DNA from: Xenophilus sp. AP218F
GTDB taxonomy: Bacteria > Pseudomonadota > Gammaproteobacteria > Burkholderiales > Chromobacteriaceae
NCBI GenBank assembly: GCA_002213445.1
Contig: NJIE01000011.1
Coordinates: 1-64,000 of the forward strand
Length of the DNA: 64,000 nucleotides
Direction: 5' to 3'
Part shown: positions 26,609-37,592 of the stretch, piece by piece
How the letters are laid out: each line of letters begins with the position of its first letter
Position numbering within the stretch: position 1 is the first letter of the stretch
Notes under the pieces: generated by a model
The model's database searches: none
Told to the model about the DNA's origin: nothing
What the model saw: the letters and a program-made list of their open reading frames with translations, nothing else
Made by a program: the position numbers and the translations under genes

Positions 26609-29600
26609 TCATTCCTTTCGGCCGCGTCCGGCGCGCTTGCGGGAGCGCCGTTCAGAGAAGCGCATGATCAGCCGGAAGAACAGCGGCACGAAGAAAATGG
26701 CGATGAAGGTGGCGGCCAGCATGCCGCCTATCACCGGCGTGCCCAGCGAGTGGCGGCTGGCGGCCCCGGCGCCGCTGGAGGTCACCAGCGGCACGCAGCC
26801 GAGGATGAAGGCCAGCGAGGTCATCACGATGGGGCGGAAGCGCAGCCTGGCCGCCTCGCACGCCGCCTTGGACAGCGTCATGCCTTCCTGGCGTTTCATC
26901 ACCGCGAACTCCACGATCAGGATGGCGTTCTTGGCGGCCAGGCCGATCAGCGTCACCAGGCCGATCTGGAAGTAGACGTCGTTGCTTTTCCCTCCCAGGT
27001 AGGCGGCGAGCAGCGCGCCGAACAGCGCGAACGGCACCGCCGTCACCACCGCCAGCGGCAGGCTCCACTTCTCGTACTGCGCGGCCAGGATCAGGAACAC
27101 CATCAGGATGCCGAAGGCGAAGGCCACCGCGCCGCTGTTGCCGGCCAGCTTCTCCTGATAGGCGCTGCCGCTGAGCGCCAGCGTGTAGTCGTTGCCCAGG
27201 GTTTGCCGCGCCACCTCCTCCAGCGCGGCGATGGCCTGGCCGGAGCTGACGCCCGGCGCGGGTTGGGCCAGGATCTTGGCGGCGTTGAAGATGTTGAAGC
27301 GGTCCACCAGCTCCGGACCGAAGCTGGGTTTCACCGTCGCCAGGCTGGTCAGCGGAATCATCTGGCCGTCTTCGGAACGCACGTAGACGTTGCGGATGTC
27401 CTCCGGACGGGCGCGGAAGTCGGCTTCGGACTGCAGCTGCACCTTGTAGGTGCGGCCGAACTTGTTGAAGTCGTTGACGTAGAGCTGGCCGAAGGTGGCC
27501 GACATGGCGTCGAACACGTCGTCGATGTTGACGCCCAGCGCTTTGGCTTTCTCCCGGTCCAGGTCGATGAATTTCTGCGGCACGTCGGCGCGGAAGGTGG
27601 TGCTGACCGAGGCGAATTCGGGCCGCTTTTCCGCCGCCGCCAGGAAGCGGGAGGCCGCTTCGCTCAGTTTGTGAGAGCCGCTGCCGTTGCGATCCTGCAG
27701 GAAGGCCTCCAGCCCGCCGGTAGTGGACATGCCGATGATGGGGGCGGGGGTGAAGGCGCGGATGACGGCGGCCTGCACCGATTTGCCGCGCGCCATCGCC
27801 CAGGCGGCGATGCTGCCCGCATCCTGCCCCGCGCCCTTGCGTTCGTCCCACGGCTTGAGGGTGACGAAGCTGGTGGCGTGGTTGGACTGCTTGGAGCTGG
27901 ACAGGATGTCGAAGCCGGTGAAGGTGGTGACGTTGGCGATGTCGGGGTTGGAAAGCAGGGTCTGGTCGAAGGCCTGGGTGACCTTGGCGGTGCGGGTCAG
28001 CGCGGCGGCGTCCGGCAGCGAGACGCTGACGAACATATTGCCCATGTCTTCGGCAGGCACCAGCGAACCGGGCACGCGGGTGAACAGCACGCCAGTGGCC
28101 AGCAGCAGGGCGGCGAACAGCCCCAGGCCCAGGGCGCTGCGGCGGTTGAGGAAGGCGACGCCGGTGACGTAGCCGAAGGTCAGCCGATCGAAGACGCGGT
28201 TGAACCAGACGAAGAAGCGCGCCGGCTCGTGATGGCCGGGTTTGAGCAGCAGGGCGCACATCGCCGGCGTCAGCGTCAGCGCCACGATGCCGGACAGGAT
28301 CACGGAAATGGCGATGGTGATGGCGAACTGCTTGTACATCACCCCGGTCATGCCGCCCATGAAGGCCACCGGCAGGAACACCGCGCACAGCACCAGCACG
28401 ATGGCCACCACCGGGCCGGAGACTTCCCGCATCGCCAGGATGGCGGCGTCTTTGGCCGCGCAGCGCTGCTCGCGCATGATGCGCTCCACGTTTTCCAGCA
28501 CCACGATGGCGTCGTCCACCACGATGCCGATGGCCAGCACCATGCCGAACAGCGTCAGCAGGTTGATGGAGAAACCCAGCGCCATCATGCCGGCGAAGGT
28601 GCCGATCAGCGATACCGGCACGGCGATGCAGGGGATCAGCGTGGCGCGGAAGTTTTGCAGGAACAGATAGACCACGGCGAAAACCAGCACGATGGCCTCG
28701 GCCAGCGTGGTCACCACTTCCTCGATGGAGACCTTGATGAACTGGGTGGTGTCGAAGGGGATGGCGTAATCGATGCCGGCCGGGAAGCGCGCCTTCAGCT
28801 CTTCCATCTTGGCGCGGATGGCGGCGGCCACCTCCAGCGCGTTGGCGTTGGGCTGCAGATAGGTGGTGATGCCCACCGCCGGCTTGCCGTTGCGCATGCC
28901 GATCACGTCGTAGTCGTTGCCGCCCATCTCCACCCGCGCCACGTCCTTGACCCGGATCTTGGAGCCGTCGGGTTCCGAGCGGATGATGATGTTGCCGAAT
29001 TCCCTGGGGTCGGCCAGCCGGCCCTTGGCGTTGACGGTGTAGGTGAAGCTGATCGCCTGGCTGGTGGGCTGCGCGCCTATCTTGCCGGCGGCGAACTGGG
29101 CGTTCTGCTCGCGCACCGCGCGGGTCACGTCGGCCGGCGTCAGGCCGAGCTGCGCCAGCCGGTCCGGCCGCAGCCAGATGCGCATCGCGTAGTCGGTGCC
29201 GCCCATCATGTTGACGTCGCCCATGCCGGGGATGCGCTTGAGCTCGTCCATGATGTTGAGCAGGGCGTAGTTGGCCAGGTAGTTGCGATCGTACTGGCCG
29301 TTGGGCGAGCCGATGGAGATCACGCTCAGCACCGAGGTGGATTTCTTGCGCACGGTGATGCCCTGGCGCTGCACCTCCTCGGGCATCATTTTCATCGCCG
29401 CCTGCACCCGGTTGTTGACGTCGATGGTGGCCTGGTCGGGGTCGGTGCCCACCTTGAAGTAGACGTTGAGGCTGAGCTGGCCGGTGGATGAGGAGCTGGA
29501 CTGCAGGTACAGCATGTTCTCCACGCCGTTGATCTGCTGTTCCAGCGGCGCGGCCACGGTCTCGGCTATGGTTTCCGGCGTCGCGCCGGGATAGGTGGCG

Positions 29601-29740
29601 CTGACCGACACTACCGAGGGCACGATCTGCGGGTATTGCTCGATAGGCAGCGAGCGCATCGCCGCCAGCCCGGCCAGGGTGATGATGATGGCGATGACGC
29701 TGGCGAAGATGGGGCGGTGGATGAAGAATCTGGAAAACAT
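26609..29740 (-). CDS. RND efflux pump, inner-membrane transporter (HAE1 type)
   Basis: 1043-aa AcrB/MexB-like proton-driven exporter. Twelve membrane helices and two large periplasmic loops. The proton-relay aspartates are in [16 protein letters not shown]; the start [18 protein letters not shown] is canonical. It lies 8 bases after the adaptor gene. No outer-membrane channel gene is present, so it should borrow a TolC/OprM-like partner. Antibiotic or solvent export is likely; the substrate is not predictable. Confidence 0.94.
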   Translation of the reverse strand: MFSRFFIHRPIFASVIAIIITLAGLAAMRSLPIEQYPQIVPSVVSVSATYPGATPETIAETVAAPLEQQINGVENMLYLQSSSSSTGQLSLNVYFKVGTDPDQATIDVNNRVQAAMKMMPEEVQRQGITVRKKSTSVLSVISIGSPNGQYDRNYLANYALLNIMDELKRIPGMGDVNMMGGTDYAMRIWLRPDRLAQLGLTPADVTRAVREQNAQFAAGKIGAQPTSQAISFTYTVNAKGRLADPREFGNIIIRSEPDGSKIRVKDVARVEMGGNDYDVIGMRNGKPAVGITTYLQPNANALEVAAAIRAKMEELKARFPAGIDYAIPFDTTQFIKVSIEEVVTTLAEAIVLVFAVVYLFLQNFRATLIPCIAVPVSLIGTFAGMMALGFSINLLTLFGMVLAIGIVVDDAIVVLENVERIMREQRCAAKDAAILAMREVSGPVVAIVLVLCAVFLPVAFMGGMTGVMYKQFAITIAISVILSGIVALTLTPAMCALLLKPGHHEPARFFVWFNRVFDRLTFGYVTGVAFLNRRSALGLGLFAALLLATGVLFTRVPGSLVPAEDMGNMFVSVSLPDAAALTRTAKVTQAFDQTLLSNPDIANVTTFTGFDILSSSKQSNHATSFVTLKPWDERKGAGQDAGSIAAWAMARGKSVQAAVIRAFTPAPIIGMSTTGGLEAFLQDRNGSGSHKLSEAASRFLAAAEKRPEFASVSTTFRADVPQKFIDLDREKAKALGVNIDDVFDAMSATFGQLYVNDFNKFGRTYKVQLQSEADFRARPEDIRNVYVRSEDGQMIPLTSLATVKPSFGPELVDRFNIFNAAKILAQPAPGVSSGQAIAALEEVARQTLGNDYTLALSGSAYQEKLAGNSGAVAFAFGILMVFLILAAQYEKWSLPLAVVTAVPFALFGALLAAYLGGKSNDVYFQIGLVTLIGLAAKNAILIVEFAVMKRQEGMTLSKAACEAARLRFRPIVMTSLAFILGCVPLVTSSGAGAASRHSLGTPVIGGMLAATFIAIFFVPLFFRLIMRFSERRSRKRAGRGRKE

Positions 29741-29748
29741 CGCGCCTC

Positions 29749-30885
29749 CTATTTGCCGGCCTGGGGGGCGGCGGATACCGGCTTGACCACGCTGCCGGGC
29801 TTGGCCTTCATCAGCCCGTCCACGATCAGGCGCTCGCCGGCGGCCAGGCCGGATTCGATCACCACCTCGCTGCCGTTCTGCGCGCCCAGCTCCACCGGCC
29901 GCGCCACCACCTTGTTCTGCTTGTCCACGGTCAGCACCATATTGTCGGCCTGCGACTGGATGATGGCGGACTCGGGCACGGTGATGGCGTTCTTGCGGGT
30001 GCCCAGGTCCAGCAGCACGCGCACGAACTGGCCGGGCAAGAGCTTGCCGTCCGGGTTGGAAAAAATGGCGCGGCTGCTGATGGTGCCGGTGCGCGGATCG
30101 ACGCGGTTGTCGTGGAAGTTGAGCTCGCCGGTCAGCGGATATTCGCTGCCGTCGGCCAGGCGGATGCGCACCCTGGGGGCGTTCTTGGGCGCCAGGATGC
30201 CGCCTTCGCCGACGCCTTTTTCATAGTGCAGCCGGTCTTGCTCGGAAATGGAGAAGTTGACGTACATCGGGTTGAGCTGGGAGATGGTGGTCAGCGGCGC
30301 GTCGGCATCCACCCGGATCAGGCTGCCTTCCGATTGCGCCTGCTTGCTGGTCATGCCGGAAATCGGAGCGGTGACGCGGGTGTAGTCCAGATTCAGCTGC
30401 GCCTCCTTGACCTTGGCGTCGGCGGCCTGCTTGGCGGCCAGCGCCGAGTTGTAGGCGGACACCGCGTTGTCGTAGTCCATGCGCGAGACGGCGTTTTCCT
30501 TGAAGAGCGGAATCACCCGGTCGCGGTCGGCCTTGGCTTTTTCCAGCGCGGCCTGCTGCTGCGCCTGCGCGCCGCGCGCCTGGTCCAGCACCGCCTGGAA
30601 CGGCGCGGGGTCGATCAGGAACAGCGACTGCCCCTGCTTGACCGGCTGGCCTTCCACATAGGTGCGCTTGAGCAGGATGCCGCCGACGCGGGCGCGCACC
30701 TCGATGTCGCGGTAGCCGGCGGTTTCGCCCACCAGCTCCATGCGGATGGGCACATCGTGCGGCGTGACGGCGGCCACGGTCACGGCGGGAACGTCGGCGG
30801 CGGCGGAGGGCGTCTGGCTGGAGCAGGCCGCCAGCAAGGGCAGCAACAGGCATAGCCAGCGGGGGCGAAACAGCGGGTGCGACAT
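29749..30885 (-). CDS. RND efflux pump, periplasmic adaptor lipoprotein
   Basis: 378-aa membrane-fusion protein, AcrA/MexA type. A lipoprotein signal ([10 protein letters not shown], Cys about residue 21) anchors it to the inner membrane. The barrel-sandwich hybrid domain ([21 protein letters not shown], and [11 protein letters not shown]) flanks an alpha-helical hairpin rich in Ala/Gln/Lys. The frame continues about 100 codons upstream, but the ATG at 30885 with AGGAG and a signal peptide is the true start. Confidence 0.92.
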   Translation of the reverse strand: MSHPLFRPRWLCLLLPLLAACSSQTPSAAADVPAVTVAAVTPHDVPIRMELVGETAGYRDIEVRARVGGILLKRTYVEGQPVKQGQSLFLIDPAPFQAVLDQARGAQAQQQAALEKAKADRDRVIPLFKENAVSRMDYDNAVSAYNSALAAKQAADAKVKEAQLNLDYTRVTAPISGMTSKQAQSEGSLIRVDADAPLTTISQLNPMYVNFSISEQDRLHYEKGVGEGGILAPKNAPRVRIRLADGSEYPLTGELNFHDNRVDPRTGTISSRAIFSNPDGKLLPGQFVRVLLDLGTRKNAITVPESAIIQSQADNMVLTVDKQNKVVARPVELGAQNGSEVVIESGLAAGERLIVDGLMKAKPGSVVKPVSAAPQAGK

Positions 30886-30984
30886 CGTTGGAAACTCCTG
30901 GAGGTGGTCGCCGGCTTGACGGGAGCCGCAAGCGGCGGCGGCCTGTCGTCTGGACAGGCCCAAGGAAAGGGTGGGGAAAGACGA

Positions 30985-31008
30985 GCGGCCATCCTGGCGG
31001 ATGGCCGC
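30985..31008 (-). terminator. Hairpin between the small secreted protein gene and the adaptor gene
   Basis: A perfect 10-bp stem GCGGCCATCC / GGATGGCCGC with a TGGC loop lies 14 bases after the small gene's stop. On the minus strand it is followed by a weak TCGTCTTTCC tract, so it is probably a partial terminator or attenuator before the efflux genes. Confidence 0.5.
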
Positions 31009-31021
31009 CCGTCGGCGGCGC

Positions 31022-31252
31022 TTACTTGTCGCCGTGGATGGCGCCGACCTGGCCGACGGTCTGGCCGGCGGAGTCGGCCGACGGGCTCTGCGTCGCGCTG
31101 GTCTGGGCGCTGTCGGCTTGGCGCTCGAAGCTGGTTTGGGTGCCCATGCGTTCGCGCATGGCGCGGGCGTTGTCCATGCCTTCGCTGCCGGCAAGGGCGC
31201 TGCCGGCTAGCAGACTGAGGGCGAGGGCGGCGATGAAGGGGGTTTTGTTCAT
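31022..31252 (-). CDS. Small exported protein upstream of the RND operon
   Basis: 76-aa protein with a clear signal peptide (MNKTPFIAALALSLLAGSALA), leaving a ~55-residue hydrophilic mature part rich in Ser, Gln, Ala and Asp with no cysteine. AGGAGA eight bases before the ATG supports expression. I do not recognise a family. It reads toward the efflux genes and is divergent from a LysR gene, so it may be the first gene of the efflux transcript; a hairpin follows it. Confidence 0.7.
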   Translation of the reverse strand: MNKTPFIAALALSLLAGSALAGSEGMDNARAMRERMGTQTSFERQADSAQTSATQSPSADSAGQTVGQVGAIHGDK

Positions 31253-31303
31253 GGAATGATCTCCTGTTTTGTCGGATTGATTGCGATTCGCCGTTTTTAT
31301 CTT

Positions 31304-31329
31304 TCAAATTAATTGAATTATTAATTTGA
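31304..31329. promoter_or_regulatory. 26-bp palindromic operator candidate, LysR / RND divergent region
   Basis: Perfect inverted repeat with 10-bp arms TCAAATTAAT / ATTAATTTGA around TGAATT. It is far more AT-rich than its surroundings and lies midway between the small gene (start 31252) and the LysR gene (start 31459). LysR proteins bind such T-N11-A dyads, so this is a likely autoregulation and activation site. Confidence 0.6.
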
Positions 31330-31458
31330 TTGAAGTTGGCGTTGTTTCTTAACAAAATGCCAATTTCAGAGCAAATCTGGCAGGCGAGTGAATCTTATTG
31401 GCAAATCGCGGTCGAAAAAATCGGAAATGCCAGAAAATGTCAGTCAAGGAATTTGAAC

Positions 31459-32403
31459 ATGAGAATTTCGCTAGATGCGCTCGCCGTGCTGGACGCCATC
31501 GCGCGCAACGGCAGCTTCGCGGCTGCCGCCGAGGCGCTGCACAAAGTCCCTTCGGCGCTGACCTATACGGTGCAGAAGCTGGAGCAGCAGCTGGGGCTGG
31601 TGATTTTCGACCGCAGCGGCTACCGGGCGCGGCTGACGCCGGAGGGCGAAGTCTTGTTGCAGGACGGCCGCCGGCTATTGGACGCGGCCAACCGGCTGGA
31701 GCGCCGCCTGGCCAAGCGGGTGGAGGGCTGGGAGGACGAGCTGCGCATCGCTTTGGGAGGCCTGACGCCGATGGAGCCGATGATCCCGCTGATCCAGGAC
31801 TTCTACGCCCTGGGCACCGGCACGCGGCTGAGCTTCTCGCGCGAAATCTTCAACGGCACCTGGGACGCGCTGCTGGACGAGCGCGCGGAGCTGGTGATCG
31901 GCGCGCCGATGCACGCGATTCCCGATGGCTGCCACGTGCGCGAGCTGGGCGACATGGACATGGTGCTGACGATGGCGGCCGGCCATCCGCTGGCCGACGC
32001 GCCCGAGCCCCTGAGCCGCGAGCAGCTGCGCGCGCATCGGCTGATCGCGGTGGCGGACACCGCGCGCCACATGCAAGGCCAGGCCGCCGGGGTGCAGGAG
32101 GGGCAGGACACCCTGCTGGTGTACGGCAACTCGGCCAAGTTGCGGCTGTTGCTGGCGGGGCTGGGCGTGGGCTATATGCCGCGCGCCAGCGTGCAAGGCT
32201 ATCTGGACGCCGGCGAGCTGGTGGCGCGGCGCGCCGAGCCGCTGCGCCACCATCTGCCGGCCTGCTTCGCCTGGCGTCAGGGACAGGCGGGGCGGGCTCT
32301 GCAATGGTTCGTGGACAAGCTGGAGCAGCAGGTGGCCAGCGGCTGCTTCATGCGCCGCACCACCGAGGGCTGGACGGCGGAGCCGGTCAGCCTGGATCTG
32401 TAG
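31459..32403 (+). CDS. LysR-family regulator of the RND operon
   Basis: 314 aa. Helix-turn-helix [20 protein letters not shown] followed by a LysR effector domain. The frame opens 43 codons earlier, but the ATG at 31459 has AAGGA at eight bases and matches LysR N-termini ([14 protein letters not shown]). Divergent from the efflux genes, the usual layout for a local regulator. Its 3' end overlaps the convergent kinase gene by 17 bases. Confidence 0.88.
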   Translation: MRISLDALAVLDAIARNGSFAAAAEALHKVPSALTYTVQKLEQQLGLVIFDRSGYRARLTPEGEVLLQDGRRLLDAANRLERRLAKRVEGWEDELRIALGGLTPMEPMIPLIQDFYALGTGTRLSFSREIFNGTWDALLDERAELVIGAPMHAIPDGCHVRELGDMDMVLTMAAGHPLADAPEPLSREQLRAHRLIAVADTARHMQGQAAGVQEGQDTLLVYGNSAKLRLLLAGLGVGYMPRASVQGYLDAGELVARRAEPLRHHLPACFAWRQGQAGRALQWFVDKLEQQVASGCFMRRTTEGWTAEPVSLDL

Positions 32404-34165
32404 CCGCGTCGGGCAGAGGCAGCGAAAAGCGGAACACGCTGCCTTTGCCCGCCTCGCTGTCGAAATCGATCCGGCCGCCCATGGCCTCTACCAGCCATTG
32501 GCTGATGGCCAGCCCAAGCCCGGCGCCGCCATAGCGGCGGGTGATGCTTTCGTCCGCCTGGGTGAAGCGCTTGAACAGCCTGGCTTTGGCCTCGTCGGGG
32601 ATGCCGATGCCGGTGTCGATGACGCTGAAATCCAGCCAGCGCCGGCCCTGGCCGTCAAGGCGGGCCGTCGTTTCCAGGCGCACCGAGCCGCGCTCGGTGA
32701 ATTTGACGGCGTTGCCGACCAGGTTGAGCAGGATTTGCCGGAGGCGATCGACGTCGCCAAGCAGCGTCTGCTCGCAGCCGTCGCCCATCAGGTATTGCAG
32801 CTCCAGCCCTTTGTCGCGAGCCCTGGGCTGCAGGGCGTCGACGACCGATTGCAGCAGCGGGCGCAAGTCGAAAGCGCCGGGATTCAGCCGCAAATGGCCG
32901 CTTTCCATCTTGGTGAAGTCCAGCACGTCGTTGATGATCGCCAGCAAGGCGTCGGCGGAGCGGCGTATGGTGTGGGCGCAATCTTGCTGCTCCTCGTCCA
33001 GCGGGGTTTGCAGCAGCCACTCGGCCATGCCGATGATGCCGTTCATCGGCGTGCGCAACTCGTGGCTCATCGTCGCCAGGAATTGCGACTTGGCCTGTTC
33101 CGCTTGCCTGGCGGCGATCTTTTCGGCGATCGCCTGGCGGCCGATCAGCACCTGGCGCATATACGCCAGCAGCAGCAGAGTGATGGCAAGGCCGATGATC
33201 AGCGTGAGCCAGCTGGCGGCCGGACCGCCGCCGCCGGGGGGCTGGTAGGCCGCCGCCTGCCAGCGCCGGCCGCCCACTTCCAGCTGGCGGACGCTGAGCA
33301 GGCCGCCGGGCAAGTCGCGCGCCGCGTCCCATGGCTTGCCCGGCGGGTACATCAGGCGTTGGCCGGGCTTGGCGTCCAGATCGAAGATCGCCAGCCGGAC
33401 ATTGCCGCCTGCCGCTTGCGGCTGCGCTTTCCCGGTTTTCTCCACGATGTCCTTGACGCGAAATACCCCCAGCGCGAAGCCGTAAATGGCGGCGCGGCGA
33501 TCGGTCTTGCCCACCGGCCGCGCGCCGCCCTGATAGACCGGGCGGAATACCAGAAAGCCGAACTGATCGCGGGCGGTTTCCTGCACCAGGGTGATCCGGC
33601 TGGTGGCCACCAGCTCGCCGCTGTCCGCCGCCTGGCGCAGCGCGGCGTTGCGCGCCGGGTTGCCGGCCAGATCGAAGCCCATGGCTTTTTCATTGCCGCG
33701 CAGCGGCTCCGCGTAATACACCGGATAGTATTCGTCGCGCGGCGGGGCCGGCTGCATGCCGCCGTCGGGGCGTTTGTCGGAAACGGCGAAGCCCGCGACG
33801 CCGTCGGCGCGCGCGGCGATTTCATACGTCTGGCGCTGGAACAGGCTGATCCGGGGTATCCATTCCATGGCCTGGATCGCCGGGTTGCGGCGCAGCAGCG
33901 GCGCGACCAACCGGGCGAAGGCCTGGCGGTCGATTTGCGGATTGGCGTCGAAGAAGGCGCTGACCGCCACCAGATTGTCCAGCGTCAGCGTCAGGTTGGT
34001 TTCCAGCACGTCCAGCCGCTGTTCGGCCAGCCGGTCGAATTCGGCGCGGTTTTTTTCCCGTTCGTTCTGGCGCATGGCCTGGAACAGCAGCAGGGTGAGC
34101 AGCGCGCCGCCCGCGGCGATGGCCAGCAGCGGGAACAGGCTTTTCCAGCGGCGCAGGAGCGGCAT
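32387..34165 (-). CDS. CHASE-domain sensor histidine kinase
   Basis: 592-aa membrane sensor. TM1 near residues 10-30, a periplasmic CHASE domain (about 65-270; [29 protein letters not shown]), TM2 near 318-340, HisKA ([19 protein letters not shown]) and HATPase ([29 protein letters not shown]). No receiver domain. The ATG at 34165 with GGGGGAAA upstream is preferred over one 11 codons earlier. No response regulator nearby. Confidence 0.88.
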   Translation of the reverse strand: MPLLRRWKSLFPLLAIAAGGALLTLLLFQAMRQNEREKNRAEFDRLAEQRLDVLETNLTLTLDNLVAVSAFFDANPQIDRQAFARLVAPLLRRNPAIQAMEWIPRISLFQRQTYEIAARADGVAGFAVSDKRPDGGMQPAPPRDEYYPVYYAEPLRGNEKAMGFDLAGNPARNAALRQAADSGELVATSRITLVQETARDQFGFLVFRPVYQGGARPVGKTDRRAAIYGFALGVFRVKDIVEKTGKAQPQAAGGNVRLAIFDLDAKPGQRLMYPPGKPWDAARDLPGGLLSVRQLEVGGRRWQAAAYQPPGGGGPAASWLTLIIGLAITLLLLAYMRQVLIGRQAIAEKIAARQAEQAKSQFLATMSHELRTPMNGIIGMAEWLLQTPLDEEQQDCAHTIRRSADALLAIINDVLDFTKMESGHLRLNPGAFDLRPLLQSVVDALQPRARDKGLELQYLMGDGCEQTLLGDVDRLRQILLNLVGNAVKFTERGSVRLETTARLDGQGRRWLDFSVIDTGIGIPDEAKARLFKRFTQADESITRRYGGAGLGLAISQWLVEAMGGRIDFDSEAGKGSVFRFSLPLPDAATDPG

Positions 34166-34503
34166 GATCGTTTCCCCCGATGCGCGAAGCGCTAACAAGG
34201 CGGTTGAAGGTTTGTGGCGTCGGGCGGCGCGCGATGCTTGCCGCGCATGGTTTCAATATGGCATGTCGAAAACCATGCCGCGAGACTAGTCTTTGGCCGC
34301 GTCGGCGAGGCGCGACGTTGGCCGCGGCGATGTTCAGACGCGGAAGGCCGCGCTTTTTCCTTTTATTTCATTCGCTTGCGAGGAGAGGCTGGCGGGTCTG
34401 GCGACGTCGCGGCATATCGATCCATTTTTATCCCATAATGCATATGTGCCGCAGAGATACGGCTGCGGGGTTTTCGTCATGTCGGGAACAGAAGGGAAAC
34501 ATC
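34166..34503. other. 338-bp divergent intergenic region
   Basis: Between the CHASE kinase gene (minus) and the molybdopterin-fold gene (plus). Contains no believable gene. A CATAAT hexamer at 34434-34439 could be a -10 element for the plus-strand operon, without a clear -35. Confidence 0.4.
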
Positions 34504-35007
34504 ATGCTTGCAATCGCTTGTCGGCTTTCGCTCATCTGCGCCTTGTCCTTGGGTTCCACTTCCGCGCTGGCGCTGGACGCGCCGGCAGGCCACCCCATCC
34601 TGACCGTCGCCGGCCTGATCGCCGAGAAAAACGCGGGTCGCGAAGCCCAGTTCGACGCGGCGATGCTGGATAAATTGCCGCAAACGAAGCTGACGGTGGA
34701 GACGCCCTGGTTCAAGGGGCCGCAAACGTTTGAAGGCCCGCTGTTCCGCGACGTGCTCAAGGCGGTGGGGGCGCAGGGCAAGAAGCTGTACGTGGTGGCG
34801 CTGAACGATTACGCGGCCGAAATTCCGATGCCGGATCTGGAAAAATACGATGTTGTCCTCGCCCGGCGCATGAACGGCCAGGTGCTGAGCGTGCGCGACA
34901 AGGGGCCGCTGTTCGTGATGTATCCCTTCGGCGCCCGCCCGGAACTGAGAGTGAAGGACATCTACTCCCGTTGCGTATGGCAGGTCAACCGCATTCGCGT
35001 CGAATGA
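34504..35007 (+). CDS. Exported molybdopterin-oxidoreductase-fold protein
   Basis: 167 aa with a signal peptide ([22 protein letters not shown]). The rest resembles the oxidoreductase molybdopterin-binding (SUOX-like) fold seen in small periplasmic proteins: [50 protein letters not shown]. It lacks the cofactor-binding Cys expected of a catalytic enzyme (its Cys are in the signal peptide and near the C-terminus), so it may be a ligand-binding relative. The stop overlaps the start of the next sensor-kinase gene, suggesting it supplies the input to that kinase. Confidence 0.72.
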   Translation: MLAIACRLSLICALSLGSTSALALDAPAGHPILTVAGLIAEKNAGREAQFDAAMLDKLPQTKLTVETPWFKGPQTFEGPLFRDVLKAVGAQGKKLYVVALNDYAAEIPMPDLEKYDVVLARRMNGQVLSVRDKGPLFVMYPFGARPELRVKDIYSRCVWQVNRIRVE

Positions 35008-36884
35008 TGTTCGGACGGACCGCCAGCATGCCGCACCGCCCGGTCAGCAGCCGCGCTCGCCTCCAGCTGGGTTTGCTGGCCGCCCTGCTGGTGGCCGGCA
35101 TGCTGGCGGTGTTCATGCTTTACCAGCGGCAGCAGACGGAGATGCGGCGTCTGGCCCGGCAGGGCGAGGACAATGTCGTCTGGGTCTACTCGCAACTCGG
35201 CGTCGATTACTACCGCGCCGAGGGCGCGGCCAAGGCGGCGTCCATCAGCGGCGCGGCCGCCGATCTGGATGAACTGAAGCTGCGTTACGACATTCTGGTT
35301 TCCCGCATCAATCTGCTTGGCGAATACAAGCTGAGCCTGCTGTTCGCGGACAAGGCGTGGTATCAAAGCCAGCTCGAACCCTTGAACGGGCTGGTGCGCG
35401 CCACGGACGCCGAACTGGCGCGGGCCGGGGGCGAATTCAATCGCCGCGCCGCGGCGCAGCTCTACAAACGCCTGGGCCAAGCGGCCGACCCGGTGCGCGA
35501 GCTGACTGTCGGCGCCAACACCCGCCTGACCGAAGAAGCCAACGCTAGCAACCGCAGCCTGCAAAGCAGCAATACCATGGTGGCCATCACCGCCGCGGCG
35601 CTGATGGCGATCGCCACGCTGGTGACCGGGCTGGCGCTGCGCAACCTGCTGCATAGCGAGCGCCGCCGCGAGGAGGCGGAAAAGCTGAGCCGCGAGCTGG
35701 ACCAGGCGCTGGTGCGGGCCGAGGCCGCCAACGAGGCCAAGAGCGCGTTTCTCGCCAATATGAGCCATGAAATCCGCACGCCGATGAACGGCATTCTCGG
35801 CATGACCGAGTTATTGCTGGATACCGAGCTGCAAGAGGGGCAAAGGGAATATCTGGAGCTGGTGGATACCTCGGCCAAGGCCTTGCTCATCGTCATCAAC
35901 GACATTCTGGATTTTTCCAAGATCGAGGCGGGCAAGATGGCGCTGGAAAGCGTGCCGTTCTCCTTGCGCGGCTTGATCGGCCAGATCGCCCACCCCTTTG
36001 TCGTCCAGGCCGGCCGCAAACTGGAGTGGATCATCCGGGTGGCTCCGGACGTGCCGGACCGGATCGAGTCCGACCCCAACCGCCTGCGGCAAATCATCAA
36101 CAACCTGATCGGCAACGCCGCCAAATTCACGCAGGCCGGCGAGATCGAGCTGAGGGTAGAGGCGAAGGAGCGGCGCGATGGCGTTTGCCGGCTGGCTTTC
36201 GCGGTTCGCGACACCGGCATAGGGATCGAGCGCGACAAGCTGGGCTCGATTTTCGACGCCTTCTCCCAGGCCGACAACAGCATCACCCGCGAGTACGGCG
36301 GCACCGGACTCGGGCTCTCCATCACACGCAAGCTGGTGCAGTTGCTGGGAGGCGAGATCGATGTCGAGAGCGAGGTGGGGAAGGGCTCGACCTTCCGCTT
36401 CTGTTTGCCGGTGAAGCTGGCCGATTCCCAACCGAGCGAGCCGACCTTGCGCGAGCTGGCGGGTTTGCCGGCGCTGGTGGCGGCAAGCCATGCCAGCCAG
36501 CGCGACTGGCTTGAAACGCTGCTGCGGCACTTCGGCGCGGCCCCTGCCGCCGCGGTCGACGCCGCCGACGCCATCGCGCAGCTGCAGACGCCGCACGCCT
36601 TCCGCCTGATCATTCTGGATGCCGACATGCCCGGGGAGAGCGGTTTCGACATCGCTTGCCGCCTGCCTCTAGCGACGCGGCAAAGCGCGGTCATCTTGCT
36701 GTTGGCTCCGGGGAGCGCGCATGCCATCCAGCGCGCGGCGCAAATCGGCGTCCGGGCGGTGGTGCCCAAGCCGATCACCCAGGACGCGCTCTTTACCGCC
36801 GCCTGCCTGTTGCTGGGCGGTCGGGGCGCGCCTGCCGGGGAACTTGGCAGGGCAACGCCTCCGCTTGTGGATGATGACGCGTGA
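35004..36884 (+). CDS. Hybrid sensor histidine kinase with degenerate receiver
   Basis: 626 aa from the ATG that overlaps the previous stop (ATGA); an ATG 9 codons earlier is also possible. TM1 (about 17-38), a helical periplasmic region (about 45-180), TM2 (about 193-212), HisKA ([19 protein letters not shown]), HATPase ([25 protein letters not shown]), then a receiver-like domain (about 475-600). The receiver keeps the phospho-Asp (ILDADMPG) and Lys (VVPKPI) but its N-terminal acidic pair is replaced by ASHASQ and the Thr/Ser switch region is altered, so phosphotransfer is doubtful. Confidence 0.88.
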   Translation: MMFGRTASMPHRPVSSRARLQLGLLAALLVAGMLAVFMLYQRQQTEMRRLARQGEDNVVWVYSQLGVDYYRAEGAAKAASISGAAADLDELKLRYDILVSRINLLGEYKLSLLFADKAWYQSQLEPLNGLVRATDAELARAGGEFNRRAAAQLYKRLGQAADPVRELTVGANTRLTEEANASNRSLQSSNTMVAITAAALMAIATLVTGLALRNLLHSERRREEAEKLSRELDQALVRAEAANEAKSAFLANMSHEIRTPMNGILGMTELLLDTELQEGQREYLELVDTSAKALLIVINDILDFSKIEAGKMALESVPFSLRGLIGQIAHPFVVQAGRKLEWIIRVAPDVPDRIESDPNRLRQIINNLIGNAAKFTQAGEIELRVEAKERRDGVCRLAFAVRDTGIGIERDKLGSIFDAFSQADNSITREYGGTGLGLSITRKLVQLLGGEIDVESEVGKGSTFRFCLPVKLADSQPSEPTLRELAGLPALVAASHASQRDWLETLLRHFGAAPAAAVDAADAIAQLQTPHAFRLIILDADMPGESGFDIACRLPLATRQSAVILLLAPGSAHAIQRAAQIGVRAVVPKPITQDALFTAACLLLGGRGAPAGELGRATPPLVDDDA

Positions 36885-36911
36885 TCGGGTAGGCGCCGGA
36901 CTCGGGACTGG

Positions 36912-37132
36912 CTAGCGGAACAGCAAGTTGGCGATATGGGACAGGGTGACTTCGTCGCCGATGTCTTGCTGCAACCGCTCGGAAAACGCTTCACAAAATC
37001 CGCGGCCGCGGCGGCGCTGCCGGCGCCTGCGTCATGGCCAGGGCCCGGAGGAAGGAACAGGGCCGCTGGATCCGATTCGATAGCCTTGAGCAGGGCGGCC
37101 AGCGCCAGCGCATCGGCATGGGTTTTGTGCAT
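36912..37132 (-). pseudogene. Frameshifted small gene downstream of the cold-shock-like gene
   Basis: A well-formed start (ATG 37132, GGAGGGAAG upstream) begins MHKTHADALALAALLKAI and reads about 46 residues to ADF, after which the frame becomes implausible. Shifting one base at the AAAA run 36995-36998 (TTTT on the coding strand) gives CEAFSERLQQDIGDEVTLSH, then IANLLFR and a stop at 36912. The joined protein would be about 74 aa. The total of 221 bases is not a multiple of three. Either a real frameshift, a sequencing error in the homopolymer, or slippage. Family unknown. Confidence 0.6.
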
Positions 37133-37155
37133 GAGCGTCTTCCCTCCGTGTCGTT

Positions 37156-37386
37156 TCAAGTCCGAGGCGCGTCGGGCAGGGCAGGAAGCAGCCGGATGTC
37201 GCGCGCTTGCAGGCCGTCGGTATTCATGGCTTTGACGTAGCTGACTCGTTGGCCGGGAATCAGCTGTTTGCAAGCCCCCATCGTCAACTGCGACGCTTCC
37301 GCGTAGAGGTTGTCGCCAGGAAGGTCCGGTCGGATGATGCCGACGCCTCGGTGCTGATCAAAACATTCGATGATGCCTGTCGCCAT
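37156..37386 (-). CDS. Cold-shock-domain-like small protein
   Basis: 76 aa with the layout of a single cold-shock domain: GIIECFDQHRGVGIIRPD at the RNP1 position, NLYAEASQL at the RNP2 position, and LIPGQRVSYV. ATG with AAAGGAA upstream. The RNP1 aromatic residues (GFGFI) are replaced by GVGII and the RNP2 FVHF by YAEA, so nucleic-acid binding may be weak or altered. The next small gene follows after 23 bases. Confidence 0.75.
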   Translation of the reverse strand: MATGIIECFDQHRGVGIIRPDLPGDNLYAEASQLTMGACKQLIPGQRVSYVKAMNTDGLQARDIRLLPALPDAPRT

Positions 37387-37592
37387 GACGAATTCCTTTG
37401 CAGAGCGGTCCGTTCCGGCCCAGGCGATATGCGCGCATGCCAGGATGGCCTGGGGGCGAGGGCGGGCCTCTTTGGTCTGGCGAGGAGCCAGAGCGCCTGC
37501 CGCTCCGTGTGCCTCTGGAACGGCAAGGTTTCTGAAACGCCGCCTGCTGTCTTGTCGCCGCGAGCCTCAGCCGGCTGGCTCAGGCGGGCCGC

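Noticed and set aside
26576-29491. A 971-aa open frame antisense to the RND transporter gene
   Set aside because: Same effect: His/Gly/Asp-rich shadow with no ribosome binding site, opposite a clear RND gene.
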